From Thermoproteota archaeon (GTDB taxonomy: Archaea; Korarchaeota; Korarchaeia; Korarchaeales; Korarchaeaceae): 59,002 nt of DNA. Shown piece by piece: positions 26,470 through 34,441 of this stretch. Location: positions 1-59,002 of the forward strand of contig WALU01000016.1 in assembly GCA_015522685.1 (NCBI GenBank), written 5' to 3'. Numbering within the stretch: the first letter of the stretch is position 1; every line of letters starts with the position of its first letter. The position numbers and the translations under genes were made by a program. The notes beneath the pieces were generated by a model. It did not search any database. It was not told the origin of the DNA and saw nothing but the letters and a program-made list of their open reading frames with translations.

Positions 26470-27792
26470 GTGGTTAGGAAAGTCATTATCATGGGGGCTG
26501 CTGGACGAGATTTCCACAATTTTAACGTCTTTTTCAGGGGTAATGAGGAATATAGAGTCGTAGCCTTTACGGCGGCCCAGCTTCCAGATATAGCAGGCCG
26601 GACTTATCCACCAGAGCTAGCCGGACGACTATATCCAAATGGAATACCTATCTTGCCTGAGGAGAAGCTTCCAGAATTGATAAGAGAGAATAATGTTGAC
26701 CTAGTTGTCTTCTCTTATAGCGATGTTTCCTATCAGTACCTGATGGAAAGGGCAGCTATAGCTCAGGCAAATGGAGCCGATTTCATGCTATTAGGTCCCA
26801 AGAGCACGATGCTGGAATCTAAAAAGCCAGTTATAGCTGTTACAGCTGTCCGGACGGGTTCTGGTAAGAGTCCTACAAGTCGGAGGGTATCCGAGATTCT
26901 CAAGGAGAAGGGCCTAAAGGTAGCTGTAGTGAGGCATCCCATGCCGTACGGTGATCTGAGAAAGCAGATAATACAGAAGTTCATGACATTGGAGGATCTA
27001 GATAAATATAATACAACTGTAGAGGAGAGAGAGGATTATGAGCCTCATCTGATTCTAGGGAATGTTGTATTCGCCGGTGTAGATTATGAGAAAATACTGA
27101 GAGAAGCCGAAAAAGAGGCAGATATAATCCTATGGGATGGAGGTAACAATGACTTTTCATTCTACAAGCCCAACCTTATGATAACTGTAGCAGATCCCCT
27201 TAGAGCTGGTCATGAATTAACCTACTGGCCAGGAAGTGTAAATATCAGAATAGCAGACGTAATTATAATAAATAAGATTGATACAGCCTGCTATTCTGAT
27301 ATATACGAGGTTCTAAGCAATGTTGAGAGGGTCAACCCCAAGGCCAAGATAGTGATGGCTGCAATGCCATACACAGTAGATAAGCCTGAGCTAATTGCTG
27401 GTAAAAAGGTGCTCGTGGTCGAAGATGGTCCTACGGTTACTCATGGTGAGATGGGATATGGAGCTGGATTCCTGATAGCAAAGAAACTTAACGCCGAGAT
27501 AATAGATCCTAGACCATATGCTGTAGGGTCTATAAAGGAGACCTATAAGAAGTATGCTCACCTAGAATCGGTCCTACCCGCCATAGGCTACAGCAATAGG
27601 CAGATGAGAGAGCTTGAAGAGACAATAAATGCGGCTCCAGTGGATGCTGTTATCCTAGGGACCCCAACAGATCTCAGTAGGTATCTAAAGATAAACAAGC
27701 CAGCGGCTCATGTTAAATATGAGATTCAGGAAATAGGTTCTCTCACACTCGACCAGATAATTAATGAGTTCCTTGGCAGGGTGGGGCTATGA
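26470..27792 (+). CDS. cyclic 2,3-diphosphoglycerate synthetase-like GTPase (COG2403)
   Basis: About 440 residues. N-terminal nucleotide-binding segment VIIMGAAGRDFHNFNVFF, then a P-loop RTGSGKSPTS (about 128-137), WDGGNNDFSFY, and the INKIDT guanine-specificity-like motif. The family contains the Methanothermus enzyme that makes the thermoprotectant cyclic 2,3-diphosphoglycerate; many relatives are only called predicted GTPases, so substrate is open. GTG 26470 follows GGTGAT and matches the family start; ATG 26431 is upstream in frame. The next gene overlaps as ATGA. Confidence 0.88.
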   Translation: MVRKVIIMGAAGRDFHNFNVFFRGNEEYRVVAFTAAQLPDIAGRTYPPELAGRLYPNGIPILPEEKLPELIRENNVDLVVFSYSDVSYQYLMERAAIAQANGADFMLLGPKSTMLESKKPVIAVTAVRTGSGKSPTSRRVSEILKEKGLKVAVVRHPMPYGDLRKQIIQKFMTLEDLDKYNTTVEEREDYEPHLILGNVVFAGVDYEKILREAEKEADIILWDGGNNDFSFYKPNLMITVADPLRAGHELTYWPGSVNIRIADVIIINKIDTACYSDIYEVLSNVERVNPKAKIVMAAMPYTVDKPELIAGKKVLVVEDGPTVTHGEMGYGAGFLIAKKLNAEIIDPRPYAVGSIKETYKKYAHLESVLPAIGYSNRQMRELEETINAAPVDAVILGTPTDLSRYLKINKPAAHVKYEIQEIGSLTLDQIINEFLGRVGL

Positions 27793-28547
27793 GCGAAGAA
27801 CCTAGAGAGAGAAGAATGTGGCTGCTTAATTGGAAGGAGTTCAGGGGGGCTATTGAAGATACCGATCTAGCTATACTGTCCATAGGGGTGAATGAAGCAC
27901 ATGGTCCACATCTTCCTCTAGGAGCAGACTTCATCATACCTGAGTGGATAGCGGAGCAGTTGGCTGAGGACTTAAATGCGCTAATAGCTCCTCCCATAAG
28001 ATACGGAGTAGTAACTGGCCTATCTGGCTACTGGGGATCCCTAAGCATAAGTGAAGGGACTCTGGAGTCCCTAGTTTATGATGCCCTCAAAGGATTATCT
28101 GATAATGGCTTTGAGAAGGTCATAATACTAAATGGCCATGGAGGATCAGGGCAAGTTAATGCCATAGAAAATGCAATGAAAAAAGCATGGAGAGAGCTAG
28201 GGATCAGGAGTGCAGCAATATCCTGGTGGGTTCTATCATCTGAGCTTACAACCCAATTCTTTGGAGGAAGTGGCGGTCATGCAGGAGTGGATGAGACTGC
28301 TATGATAATGGCGGTAGATCGAGCCCTAGTTAGAGGCCATATGGAAGATGGCGAAATATATAAAGTGAGGAAAGGTTCATCCCCCACCCCTCTTCCTGGC
28401 TCTATACTGGCATACGATGACAGGTTTATCTCTAAGATTCCATCGCCAGAGCAGGCTAAAGAGTTCGCTAATAGGGTTCTTCAAATAATTGGGGAGGAGA
28501 TCGAAAAGATTTTAGATGGATGGGAAAATCAGGAGTTTCTCCCCTAA
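27789..28547 (+). CDS. creatininase-family amidohydrolase
   Basis: 252 residues of the creatinine amidohydrolase superfamily: metal-ligand segments NEAHGPHLPLGAD, ILNGHGGSGQVNAIENA and GHAGVDETAMIMAV. Members include creatininase, the riboflavin-pathway FAPy hydrolase ArfB and the mycofactocin peptidase MftE; sequence alone does not choose. In archaea the ArfB role is common, but its context here is the COG2403 GTPase, with which it is coupled by a 4-bp overlap. Confidence 0.85.
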   Translation: MSEEPRERRMWLLNWKEFRGAIEDTDLAILSIGVNEAHGPHLPLGADFIIPEWIAEQLAEDLNALIAPPIRYGVVTGLSGYWGSLSISEGTLESLVYDALKGLSDNGFEKVIILNGHGGSGQVNAIENAMKKAWRELGIRSAAISWWVLSSELTTQFFGGSGGHAGVDETAMIMAVDRALVRGHMEDGEIYKVRKGSSPTPLPGSILAYDDRFISKIPSPEQAKEFANRVLQIIGEEIEKILDGWENQEFLP

Positions 28548-28552
28548 TAGCC

Positions 28553-29272
28553 TCAAATAAGACTATCCCTCCAATTTTTTGCCTTAATGATAATTCTCCT
28601 TAATTCATCAGTGTTATATAAATGTCTCCTCCTAGGATAAACTAGAATATATGGCATTTCGCTTCTAAGCCCTGGTATTACCTTCCTAGGTGGCTTTTCC
28701 TCCTCTACATAGATTGAAAGTCCTACAAGTTTTCTATGGCTTAAGAGTTTAGGAGAAGACATCTCATGCAGATAAATAACACCCATCCTAGGATCGTCCA
28801 TTAGATTATCCGCTATATCTGAAGAATTATCTCCAAGTAACTCAAAAGCCATGTATTGCCCTCTTCCAACTCTAGATGAGATCATCTGGAGCTTTTTAGC
28901 CGCTATTATGGGATTACTATTGAAAGGCCTGTATGAAGGTCTTATAATAACGAAATCAGCGTCAATAATCCTCGCAAGTTTGCTGGCTTCCTCAATACTT
29001 TTGGCGGAGGCTTCAGAGATATATGGATTATAGCTAAACAGATTAACATCCGCTTCAGGCGATCTAACTGCAACGATCGTACTCAATACTTCTAATGTGG
29101 ACTTAAGGGATGATAAGGAGGATCTATGTATCGTCGACGGAAGATAGTAAGGAGGTTCCGTGGATATGACTAATCCCTCACATCCCAGCTTATTTAGGAG
29201 CTTAACTGCCTCTGACAGCTCAACTCCCCAGAGAAATTCAGTTGAACAAAGCACTTTTATAGTATTAGCCAA
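28553..29272 (-). CDS. TIM-barrel protein, sugar-phosphate isomerase/AP-endonuclease-like
   Basis: 239 residues with alternating strand-helix periodicity of a small TIM barrel: KVLCSTEFLWG, CEGLVISTEPP, DADFVIIRPSYRPF, QYMAFELLGDN (family Glu in FELL), RMGVIYLHEMSS and MPYILVYPR. The conserved metal ligands of endonuclease IV-type enzymes are only partly present, so catalysis is uncertain. Convergent with the creatininase gene, 5 bp apart. Confidence 0.65.
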   Translation of the reverse strand: MANTIKVLCSTEFLWGVELSEAVKLLNKLGCEGLVISTEPPYYLPSTIHRSSLSSLKSTLEVLSTIVAVRSPEADVNLFSYNPYISEASAKSIEEASKLARIIDADFVIIRPSYRPFNSNPIIAAKKLQMISSRVGRGQYMAFELLGDNSSDIADNLMDDPRMGVIYLHEMSSPKLLSHRKLVGLSIYVEEEKPPRKVIPGLRSEMPYILVYPRRRHLYNTDELRRIIIKAKNWRDSLI

Positions 29273-29800
29273 GGCTCATCCCTCAACATATTCAAATAGG
29301 TTTCAGGGGTATATAATTTTGATTTTTAAATTCAATTTTTAAATCTATTTACTCAGATAGGCTCGAGATAATTTTTTCATAAAGGCAAATAAATGGAAAT
29401 TATGATGATAACCTCAAAGATAAGCTAATCCATTGAATCACTGCTATGTAGAAGTGATGAAGGCAATAGTTAGTATATTATATAGCTATATAAGACAATA
29501 CATCATATAAGTAGCTATTCTGATAAGAAAGGTAATGTATACTCCATATGTCATTATTGAATCTTTAATATAGCACATCCATAAAACTAACATTAAATTC
29601 TAATTCTATGAATTAAATTACATTAATATAATAATTATGTAAATAAATAATTAATATATAACCTTGAAAATACATATTATTTCGAAAATGAATGAGAGAC
29701 TATTGAGTGAAGAGGCTCTATAAGTACCCTCTTAATTTGATCATACCAACTGAAACGATAATAAATGTATAGATCAAACAAGATCATGCCTAGTTAATAG
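29273..29800. other. AT-rich gene-free spacer
   Basis: No coding frame, tRNA or repeat array is evident. The stretch is extremely AT-rich, especially 29560-29690, with short frames only (for example 17 codons from an ATG near 29458). C-box-like ATGATGA (about 29401) and GTGATGA (about 29453) lack properly spaced CTGA D boxes. It probably contains the upstream regions of the divergent TIM-barrel and histone genes. Confidence 0.5.
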
Positions 29801-29805
29801 TAAAG

Positions 29806-29864
29806 CTTATATTTATATCCTTATCATAAAATTACGGCCCTATAAGGGTTTATCAAGAGGTGAG
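29806..29864 (+). promoter_or_regulatory. histone promoter and ribosome binding site
   Basis: TTATATTTATA (about 29807-29817) is a good TATA box, with a predicted start near 29838. The ribosome binding site GAGGTGAG (29857-29864) is six bases before the histone ATG, giving a leader of about 30 nt. Confidence 0.6.
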
Positions 29865-29869
29865 ACTAT

Positions 29870-30100
29870 ATGCCGCAAAAGCCTGCCAAGCATCTACCAT
29901 TGGCACCTGTGTATAGGATCATAAAGGAGGCTGGCGCAGAGAGAGTTAGTGATGACGCTAAGGCTAGGCTAGCCTACTATCTCGAGAAGTTTGGCTACGA
30001 AGTAGGTAAATATGCCGTTGATCTAGCTCGACATGCTAAGAGAAAGACTGTAACTGATAGAGACATCGAGCTGGCTGTAGAGGCTATCTGGAAGAAGTAA
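29870..30100 (+). CDS. archaeal histone
   Basis: 76 residues, a single histone fold: LPLAPVYRIIKEAGAERVSD (helix 1 and loop), the long central helix AKARLAYYLEKFGYEVGKYA, and KRKTVTDRDIELAVEAIWKK (RKTVTDRDI loop and helix 3). It dimerises and wraps DNA. Length exceeds the minimal 66-69 residue histones by an N-terminal MPQKPAKH extension that is basic but short. Downstream, T-rich tracts at about 30119-30138 probably terminate the message before tRNA-Arg. Confidence 0.96.
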   Translation: MPQKPAKHLPLAPVYRIIKEAGAERVSDDAKARLAYYLEKFGYEVGKYAVDLARHAKRKTVTDRDIELAVEAIWKK

Positions 30101-30118
30101 GCCGGCCTCTTCTCTCAT

Positions 30119-30138
30119 CCTTTTTCTTTTATTCTTTA
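30119..30138 (+). terminator. T-rich terminator after histone gene
   Basis: Two pyrimidine/T tracts (CCTTTTTCTTTTATTCTTT) follow the histone stop at 30100 and precede the opposite-strand tRNA gene, the usual form of an archaeal intrinsic terminator. Confidence 0.5.
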
Positions 30139-30168
30139 AAACAAGTCCAATTAGTAACTATATTTTAA

Positions 30169-30243
30169 CGGACCCGGGGGGACTTGAACCCTCGACCTGC
30201 GGCTCCGAAGGCCGCCGCTCTATCCTTGCTGAGCTACGGGCCC
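30169..30243 (-). tRNA. tRNA-Arg (anticodon TCG)
   Basis: On the minus strand a full cloverleaf can be drawn: acceptor GGGCCCG with CGGGTCC (one G.U), D arm GCTC/GAGC, anticodon stem GCGGC/GCCGC with loop CTTCGGA giving anticodon TCG, and T arm with loop TTCAAGT. The T stem GAGGG/CCCCC contains one A.C mismatch. No intron is present and CCA is not encoded. The discriminator base is G. Confidence 0.95.
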
Positions 30244-30280
30244 CCATACTAAATAAGTGATAGTTTTAATAATATTCCCT

Positions 30281-31480
30281 TTACTCTCTTGCCTCCTGCG
30301 CCTTCTTTCCCCTAACTACTTGCTTGCTGAATATATATGCTCCAACAAGCAACAGGATTATTGATATTGATATGAAAGCCCAATCACCTTCCGCTAACCT
30401 AGCTCCCATGAATCCAAAGAAAGTTGCTCTAGGTATCGTAGCTAACATATTGGCGAGTATAAATATGAGGAGATCCATGCCAACCGCTCCAGCTATATAG
30501 GATATTATGTCCAATGGAAGGAAAGGAATGAGCCTAGTAAGGAAGACGAGCCAACCACCCCATCTATCAAACCATGAATAAACTTTCTCTAGGAGATCTC
30601 CCCTTATATAATACTCTAAGATTTTCTTCCCTACAGCCCTTGCTATGAAATAGTTTATGAGAGAGCCAACGGCTATTCCCATCCCGCCATATATTCCTAC
30701 CTCGAGAGGAGTTATCCCAAGGGCACCAGCAGCTACTAAGACAGCATCTGCAGGTATGGGAGAAATTACAGCCTGCAAAATCATGGCCGAAAAGAGGCCT
30801 ATGGGTCCATACTCCTTGACGAATTTTGAGATCTCCTCGGCAATTGCTTGGTACTGTCTCATTCTTTCCTCTATGAATTTGACCTGTACTATATTCACCA
30901 TGAATATAGAAGAAAGGATCCCTCCAAATGAACTCGGTCTTATATTCACCTTAGAGATCAAGATCACTATGAATACTCCTTCTACTACATAAAGCAACCA
31001 TGCCATCTTAGGAGGATTGAGCAGCACTTGAATTATGGCTGGTGGTAAAGATGCCACAGAAGAGAGCAACAAAGCCTTCCTGATGGAAACTCCTGAAGAA
31101 GTAAGGAGGGCCAGCGATAGACCACTGCCACCAAATCCTAACGGACTTACTCCCTGAACAAAGCCTGATACAAATCCATCCATTATATCAGGAGATCTAT
31201 TATCATTTACAGCTAAGAGACCCCATCTAAGAAATATTGCAGCCAATATTCCTATGAAAGAGAGTCCTGCTACGATCAATCCCCCGATCACTGTGTTGGT
31301 ATAATTAAGCCATCCCTTAATAATTGCCGCTAAGAATGAGGAAGTAGTAAGCGCGGATATAACTGGCCAGGGCTCTACCCCATCGCCTATTAAAATAAGC
31401 CCAGAGATCCCAGCTATATGGCCCGAGGCTTCAGGCCATATAGGGAGCCACTCTAGGAGCCCTGCAATATATTCAAACAT
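30281..31480 (-). CDS. UppP/BacA-like membrane domain fused to a DedA (VTT) domain
   Basis: 399 residues. The first half resembles undecaprenyl-pyrophosphate phosphatase UppP: GLLEWLPIWPEASGH matches the first UppP motif with a two-residue insertion, and GFVQGVSPLGFGGSGLSLAL matches the second, but the catalytic arginine of PGxSRSG is glycine and the first glutamate of ExxxE is alanine. The second half (from about 215) is a DedA/SNARE-associated domain: GLFSAMILQAVISPIPADAV, GAVGMDLLIFILANMLATIPRATFFGFMG. DedA proteins flip C55-phosphate lipid carriers in bacteria. A joined protein for lipid-carrier recycling, with a non-hydrolytic UppP half, is inference. Confidence 0.8.
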   Translation of the reverse strand: MFEYIAGLLEWLPIWPEASGHIAGISGLILIGDGVEPWPVISALTTSSFLAAIIKGWLNYTNTVIGGLIVAGLSFIGILAAIFLRWGLLAVNDNRSPDIMDGFVSGFVQGVSPLGFGGSGLSLALLTSSGVSIRKALLLSSVASLPPAIIQVLLNPPKMAWLLYVVEGVFIVILISKVNIRPSSFGGILSSIFMVNIVQVKFIEERMRQYQAIAEEISKFVKEYGPIGLFSAMILQAVISPIPADAVLVAAGALGITPLEVGIYGGMGIAVGSLINYFIARAVGKKILEYYIRGDLLEKVYSWFDRWGGWLVFLTRLIPFLPLDIISYIAGAVGMDLLIFILANMLATIPRATFFGFMGARLAEGDWAFISISIILLLVGAYIFSKQVVRGKKAQEARE

Positions 31481-31488
31481 TATGTTAG

Positions 31489-32319
31489 GTGAGTAAGTTT
31501 CAAATATTAATGGTGAATACTAAGGTGATGTTCAATTTCATCTATGGAGGTATGAACAATCCTCATAGGGAGCTAAAGAGCGAAATTGAACCTATACTAA
31601 AGTTAGGTATGGATTATATTGAGATAACGGTGGAATGGCCTCTTTCTTGGGTAGATTCAATAAAAAAGAATTTTAGGTATCTCATAGATCTAGCAGAAAC
31701 CTATAATTCATTTTATCTAGTGCATTCCCCTTGGTATCTAGAGATAGGGCATCCATATCAGGATGTAAGGAAAGGTGCCCTAAAAGAAGCATTTAGAGTA
31801 ATAGATATAGCTTCTAAGCTCGAATCTCCATATGCGACATTTCACCCATTCACTCCTGGCTGGCTTGCGGCTTTGAAGGAGAGTGCTAGAGAGTTCAATA
31901 TGAAGGGATTCAGGGAACTGGTAAAATACTCTCAGGATAAGGGAGTAAAGATCCTAATAGAGAATATTGATCATGGTGCCTTTAAATCTCCTTCGGATAT
32001 AAGATACCTAACAGATAAGGTTCCAGACCTTTATGTGACTCTCGATGTAGGACATGCCTTCTTGAACGGAGGTACTAGTAAATTAAAGTCCTATTTGAGC
32101 AAGCTGAAGAGAAAGATAATGCACTTACATGTTCATGATAATGATCTAAGTAAGGACCTTCATTTACCAGTAGGAGCCGGCAGAATACCATGGAAAGAAG
32201 TTGCGGAGGAGATAAGATCCATCGGTTATAGGGGTACAGTAACGCTCGAGCCTCATGTATCAGATCTCGATTACTTAAAGATCTCCAGAGATAAAATATC
32301 CGCCTTATTTGAAGCTTAA
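31489..32319 (+). CDS. sugar-phosphate isomerase/epimerase-like TIM barrel (AP endonuclease 2 family)
   Basis: 276 residues at most. Metal-site motifs of the xylose-isomerase-like barrel are present: YLVHSPWYLEIG, FHPFTPGW, ILIENIDHG, VTLDVGHAFLNG, HLHVHDNDLS and TLEPHVSD. The endonuclease IV/sugar isomerase group uses these to hold zinc or manganese; the substrate is unknown. The start is unclear: GTG 31489, ATG 31510 or ATG 31528 (MFNFIYGGM, where homologues usually begin). The 3' end overlaps the convergent PAP2-like gene by 15 bp. Confidence 0.82.
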   Translation: MSKFQILMVNTKVMFNFIYGGMNNPHRELKSEIEPILKLGMDYIEITVEWPLSWVDSIKKNFRYLIDLAETYNSFYLVHSPWYLEIGHPYQDVRKGALKEAFRVIDIASKLESPYATFHPFTPGWLAALKESAREFNMKGFRELVKYSQDKGVKILIENIDHGAFKSPSDIRYLTDKVPDLYVTLDVGHAFLNGGTSKLKSYLSKLKRKIMHLHVHDNDLSKDLHLPVGAGRIPWKEVAEEIRSIGYRGTVTLEPHVSDLDYLKISRDKISALFEA

Positions 32320-32871
32320 AAGAGTTAAGCATACCACCAAAGTAATGATTAAGGATACTATCGCGCCGAGGATTACCTGCTTTAGTGTATGAGACTCAGA
32401 TTTCCACCTAGACCAAGCTAGTAACGGCGCTAGGAATAATAGGAGAATACCCAGCCAATAGCTACCAATGTAAAGGAGGAAAGTATCTGGTCCAATAAGT
32501 CCTGCCATGTGAACACTGACTTTCGTGACACGAGCATTAAGTATGGCTATTGCTAAACTGACTGACAAATATGACAGCGACAATACTGCCATATAAAAAT
32601 CTTCAAGTAATATTAGGAGCACAGAGGCCGCAGAATAACAAATAATGGCCTGTAGAAAGAAAGGCTCCCTAGAAAATCTATCAGGTACTAGAATATCTAT
32701 CTCACCTTTCAATGATTTTCTGATGACGTTAATAACCGGACAAAAGGCTATCAGTATTAGAGCTATTACTAAACTAAAGAGGTCTGGCTCCACGTAGTAG
32801 GTACCTAGAGAGGATACTAGAGTTATTGTTACTGGGGAGAGTAGAAGAGCAACGGCTTTATGAAGATTCAT
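32305..32871 (-). CDS. PAP2-like membrane lipid phosphatase
   Basis: 188 residues with about six hydrophobic helices. The segment KVSVHMAG and the later WSRWKSESHTLKQVILGA resemble the second and third PAP2 phosphatase motifs (S-G/A-H region and SRxxxxxHxxxD); the final Asp is not evident. Archaeal homologues may hydrolyse isoprenoid phosphates. ATG 32871 lies about 24 bp from a TTTAAA element shared with the divergent dtdA gene. Confidence 0.65.
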   Translation of the reverse strand: MNLHKAVALLLSPVTITLVSSLGTYYVEPDLFSLVIALILIAFCPVINVIRKSLKGEIDILVPDRFSREPFFLQAIICYSAASVLLILLEDFYMAVLSLSYLSVSLAIAILNARVTKVSVHMAGLIGPDTFLLYIGSYWLGILLLFLAPLLAWSRWKSESHTLKQVILGAIVSLIITLVVCLTLLSFK

Positions 32872-32890
32872 CCATCCTTGTAGATGATGA

Positions 32891-32899
32891 TTTAAAAAA
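32891..32899. promoter_or_regulatory. bidirectional TATA element between PAP2-like gene and dtdA
   Basis: TTTAAAAAA lies about 24 bp from ATG 32871 (leftward) and 27 bp from ATG 32922 (rightward). The distances support leaderless initiation of both genes from one element. Confidence 0.5.
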
Positions 32900-32921
32900 G
32901 AATTTCCACCTGAGTGGTCTG

Positions 32922-33764
32922 ATGAAAACTAAGATAGTCCTTTTATACTCGAAGATGGATCTAGCTGGGTTAAATATGGCTAAAGAAATAGAAGATAGCA
33001 TGGGTGAGCAGTTTGAATTGAAAAATAAGAAGATAGAGCTCATATCGTTTGAAAGGGAAGTTCTATATGCTAGGAGTGAGGAGGAATTAGGAGTGAAAGA
33101 ATTCGACTTTGTAGTAGTGCTTTCGAGGCATAGCGGTACACCACATCATCCAATATTTACCGCGCATGTCCCTGGGAACTTTGGAAGAGCTAAGTATGGA
33201 GGAAAATCTTTCAAACTTGGTGTTGCTATTCCTTCATTAATGAAGGAATACTTACAAGAGGTAAGCAAAAAGGCTCCTTCGATCGGATATTGGGTAGGTT
33301 TCGAGCCGACTCACCACGGTCCTACACTTGATATTCCTATGGCATTCTTAGAAATAGGATGCGATGAAACTTCTTGGAATGACCCTAATGGTGTTAATGT
33401 AGCAGCGAATTCCGTTATAAGAGGATTAGAAAATTGGGAAACTGGAAAATACATCCCAGCTATAGCATTTGGTGGGCCTCACATAAATGAACACTTTACA
33501 AATATAGCTCTGCACACAGATATCGCATTGGGTCATACTGCTAGGAAACTAGATGCTGAATGGGTAGATAAGGTGATGATCCAGCAAGCCATCGATAAGA
33601 ATGGCGAGAATCCTCAATTGGCCATAATAGATAATAAAGGCCTTAAAGGAGAGGATAGAAGGAGAATAGAGTCAGCTCTGAGAGATCTTGACATAAAGGC
33701 TATTAGGGTGAAGAAGTTATTGAGGGAGAAAATTGAGAATTCGAAAGAAAGAGAAGAAGTATAA
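32922..33764 (+). CDS. dtdA: D-aminoacyl-tRNA deacylase DtdA (GEK1 family)
   Basis: About 280 residues. Signature segments are YSKMDLAGLNMAKEI, VVVLSRHSGTPHHPIFTAHV, GFEPTHHGPTLDIPMAFLEIG, AIAFGGPHINEHFT and LGHTARKLD. This zinc enzyme removes D-amino acids from tRNA in archaea and plants. I choose ATG 32922 since it lies at leaderless distance from TTTAAA (32891) and matches the family N terminus; the longer reading from 32826 runs across the promoter. The next gene overlaps its end. Confidence 0.93.
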   Translation: MKTKIVLLYSKMDLAGLNMAKEIEDSMGEQFELKNKKIELISFEREVLYARSEEELGVKEFDFVVVLSRHSGTPHHPIFTAHVPGNFGRAKYGGKSFKLGVAIPSLMKEYLQEVSKKAPSIGYWVGFEPTHHGPTLDIPMAFLEIGCDETSWNDPNGVNVAANSVIRGLENWETGKYIPAIAFGGPHINEHFTNIALHTDIALGHTARKLDAEWVDKVMIQQAIDKNGENPQLAIIDNKGLKGEDRRRIESALRDLDIKAIRVKKLLREKIENSKEREEV

Positions 33765-34083
33765 AACGCTTTTTTTCTTTGATAGGACTGTCTCAAGAGA
33801 ATTCTACTTTTCTATTCAAAGAAGACTGAATTACCTAGGATATGGTGGCGTTTGGCAACCGAGGAGTGCTGTTAGAGGGAAGGATAGAGAGATTGATGAG
33901 ATACTAAATTATTGCATAGCTAGAGGTATAAGAGTCTACGTCACCTTCTCTAAGAAAATTGAAGTCTCGCCTGAATATCAAGAAAAAATGAAAATAATTA
34001 AACTCAAAGGAGGGAAGAAAAAGACTGTGAATAAGGTAATAGCGATCCTTTTTATGAAACTTAAGAGCGAGGAAAAGAATTAA
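33733..34083 (+). CDS. small PIN-like (DUF5615-type) protein
   Basis: 116 residues from TTG 33733, overlapping dtdA by 32 bp. The order FFDRTVSREFYFSIQRRLNYLG, then GKDREIDEILNYCIARGIRVYV and TFSKK looks like the DUF5615/Mut7-C PIN-like nucleases (first Asp, conserved GxDxEI, then vT.D.dF). The third acidic site (TxD) is weak: TFSKK has no Asp. A nuclease role is only a suggestion. Basic C terminus. Confidence 0.55.
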   Translation: MRIRKKEKKYKTLFFFDRTVSREFYFSIQRRLNYLGYGGVWQPRSAVRGKDREIDEILNYCIARGIRVYVTFSKKIEVSPEYQEKMKIIKLKGGKKKTVNKVIAILFMKLKSEEKN

Positions 34084-34122
34084 AAATATCCTTTTCACAC
34101 TAAAGTGGGAGGATATAAAGGA

Positions 34123-34434
34123 TTGCTGAGTTTCCGATCTTCATCCTCCGAGGATGAGGAAGGAGAAGGTAAACGTATCGTGGTGAGGAGGCTTGTTCTT
34201 GACGTTGTTAAACCACATAATCCTAATATAGTAGACATGGCTGAGGGTCTCTCGGAACTTAAGGGAATAAAGAAAGTGAATATAGAGGTAAAAGATTACG
34301 ACTCTACTATTGAGAGATTAAAGATAATATTAGAAGGGGAAGATCTAGACTACGAGGAGATAGTGAAAGTCATTAGGTATTATGGAGGGAATGTTGCGAG
34401 CCTCGATGGCGTCACAGTCGAGTCAGAGGAATAA
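34123..34434 (+). CDS. DUF211 protein
   Basis: About 103 residues, ferredoxin-like fold family found in archaea: RIVVRRLVLDVVKPHNPNIV, DMAEGLSELKGIKKVNIEVK, then IILEGEDLDYEEIVKVI and a closing strand. DUF211 proteins form oligomers with anion and metal sites; role unknown. TTG 34123 is preferred because GGAGGA lies 9 bases upstream; GTG 34105 is the other option. Serine/glutamate-rich N-terminal extension (SFRSSSSEDEEGEG) is unusual. Confidence 0.8.
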   Translation: MLSFRSSSSEDEEGEGKRIVVRRLVLDVVKPHNPNIVDMAEGLSELKGIKKVNIEVKDYDSTIERLKIILEGEDLDYEEIVKVIRYYGGNVASLDGVTVESEE

Positions 34435-34441
34435 TAATCGA

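Noticed and set aside
29395..29525. C/D box sRNA in the AT-rich spacer (ATGATGA and GTGATGA)
   Set aside because: No CTGA boxes at the required distances.
29273..29860. Replication origin in the AT-rich spacer
   Set aside because: No origin-recognition-box-like repeats and no cdc6/orc1 gene nearby; AT content alone is not enough.
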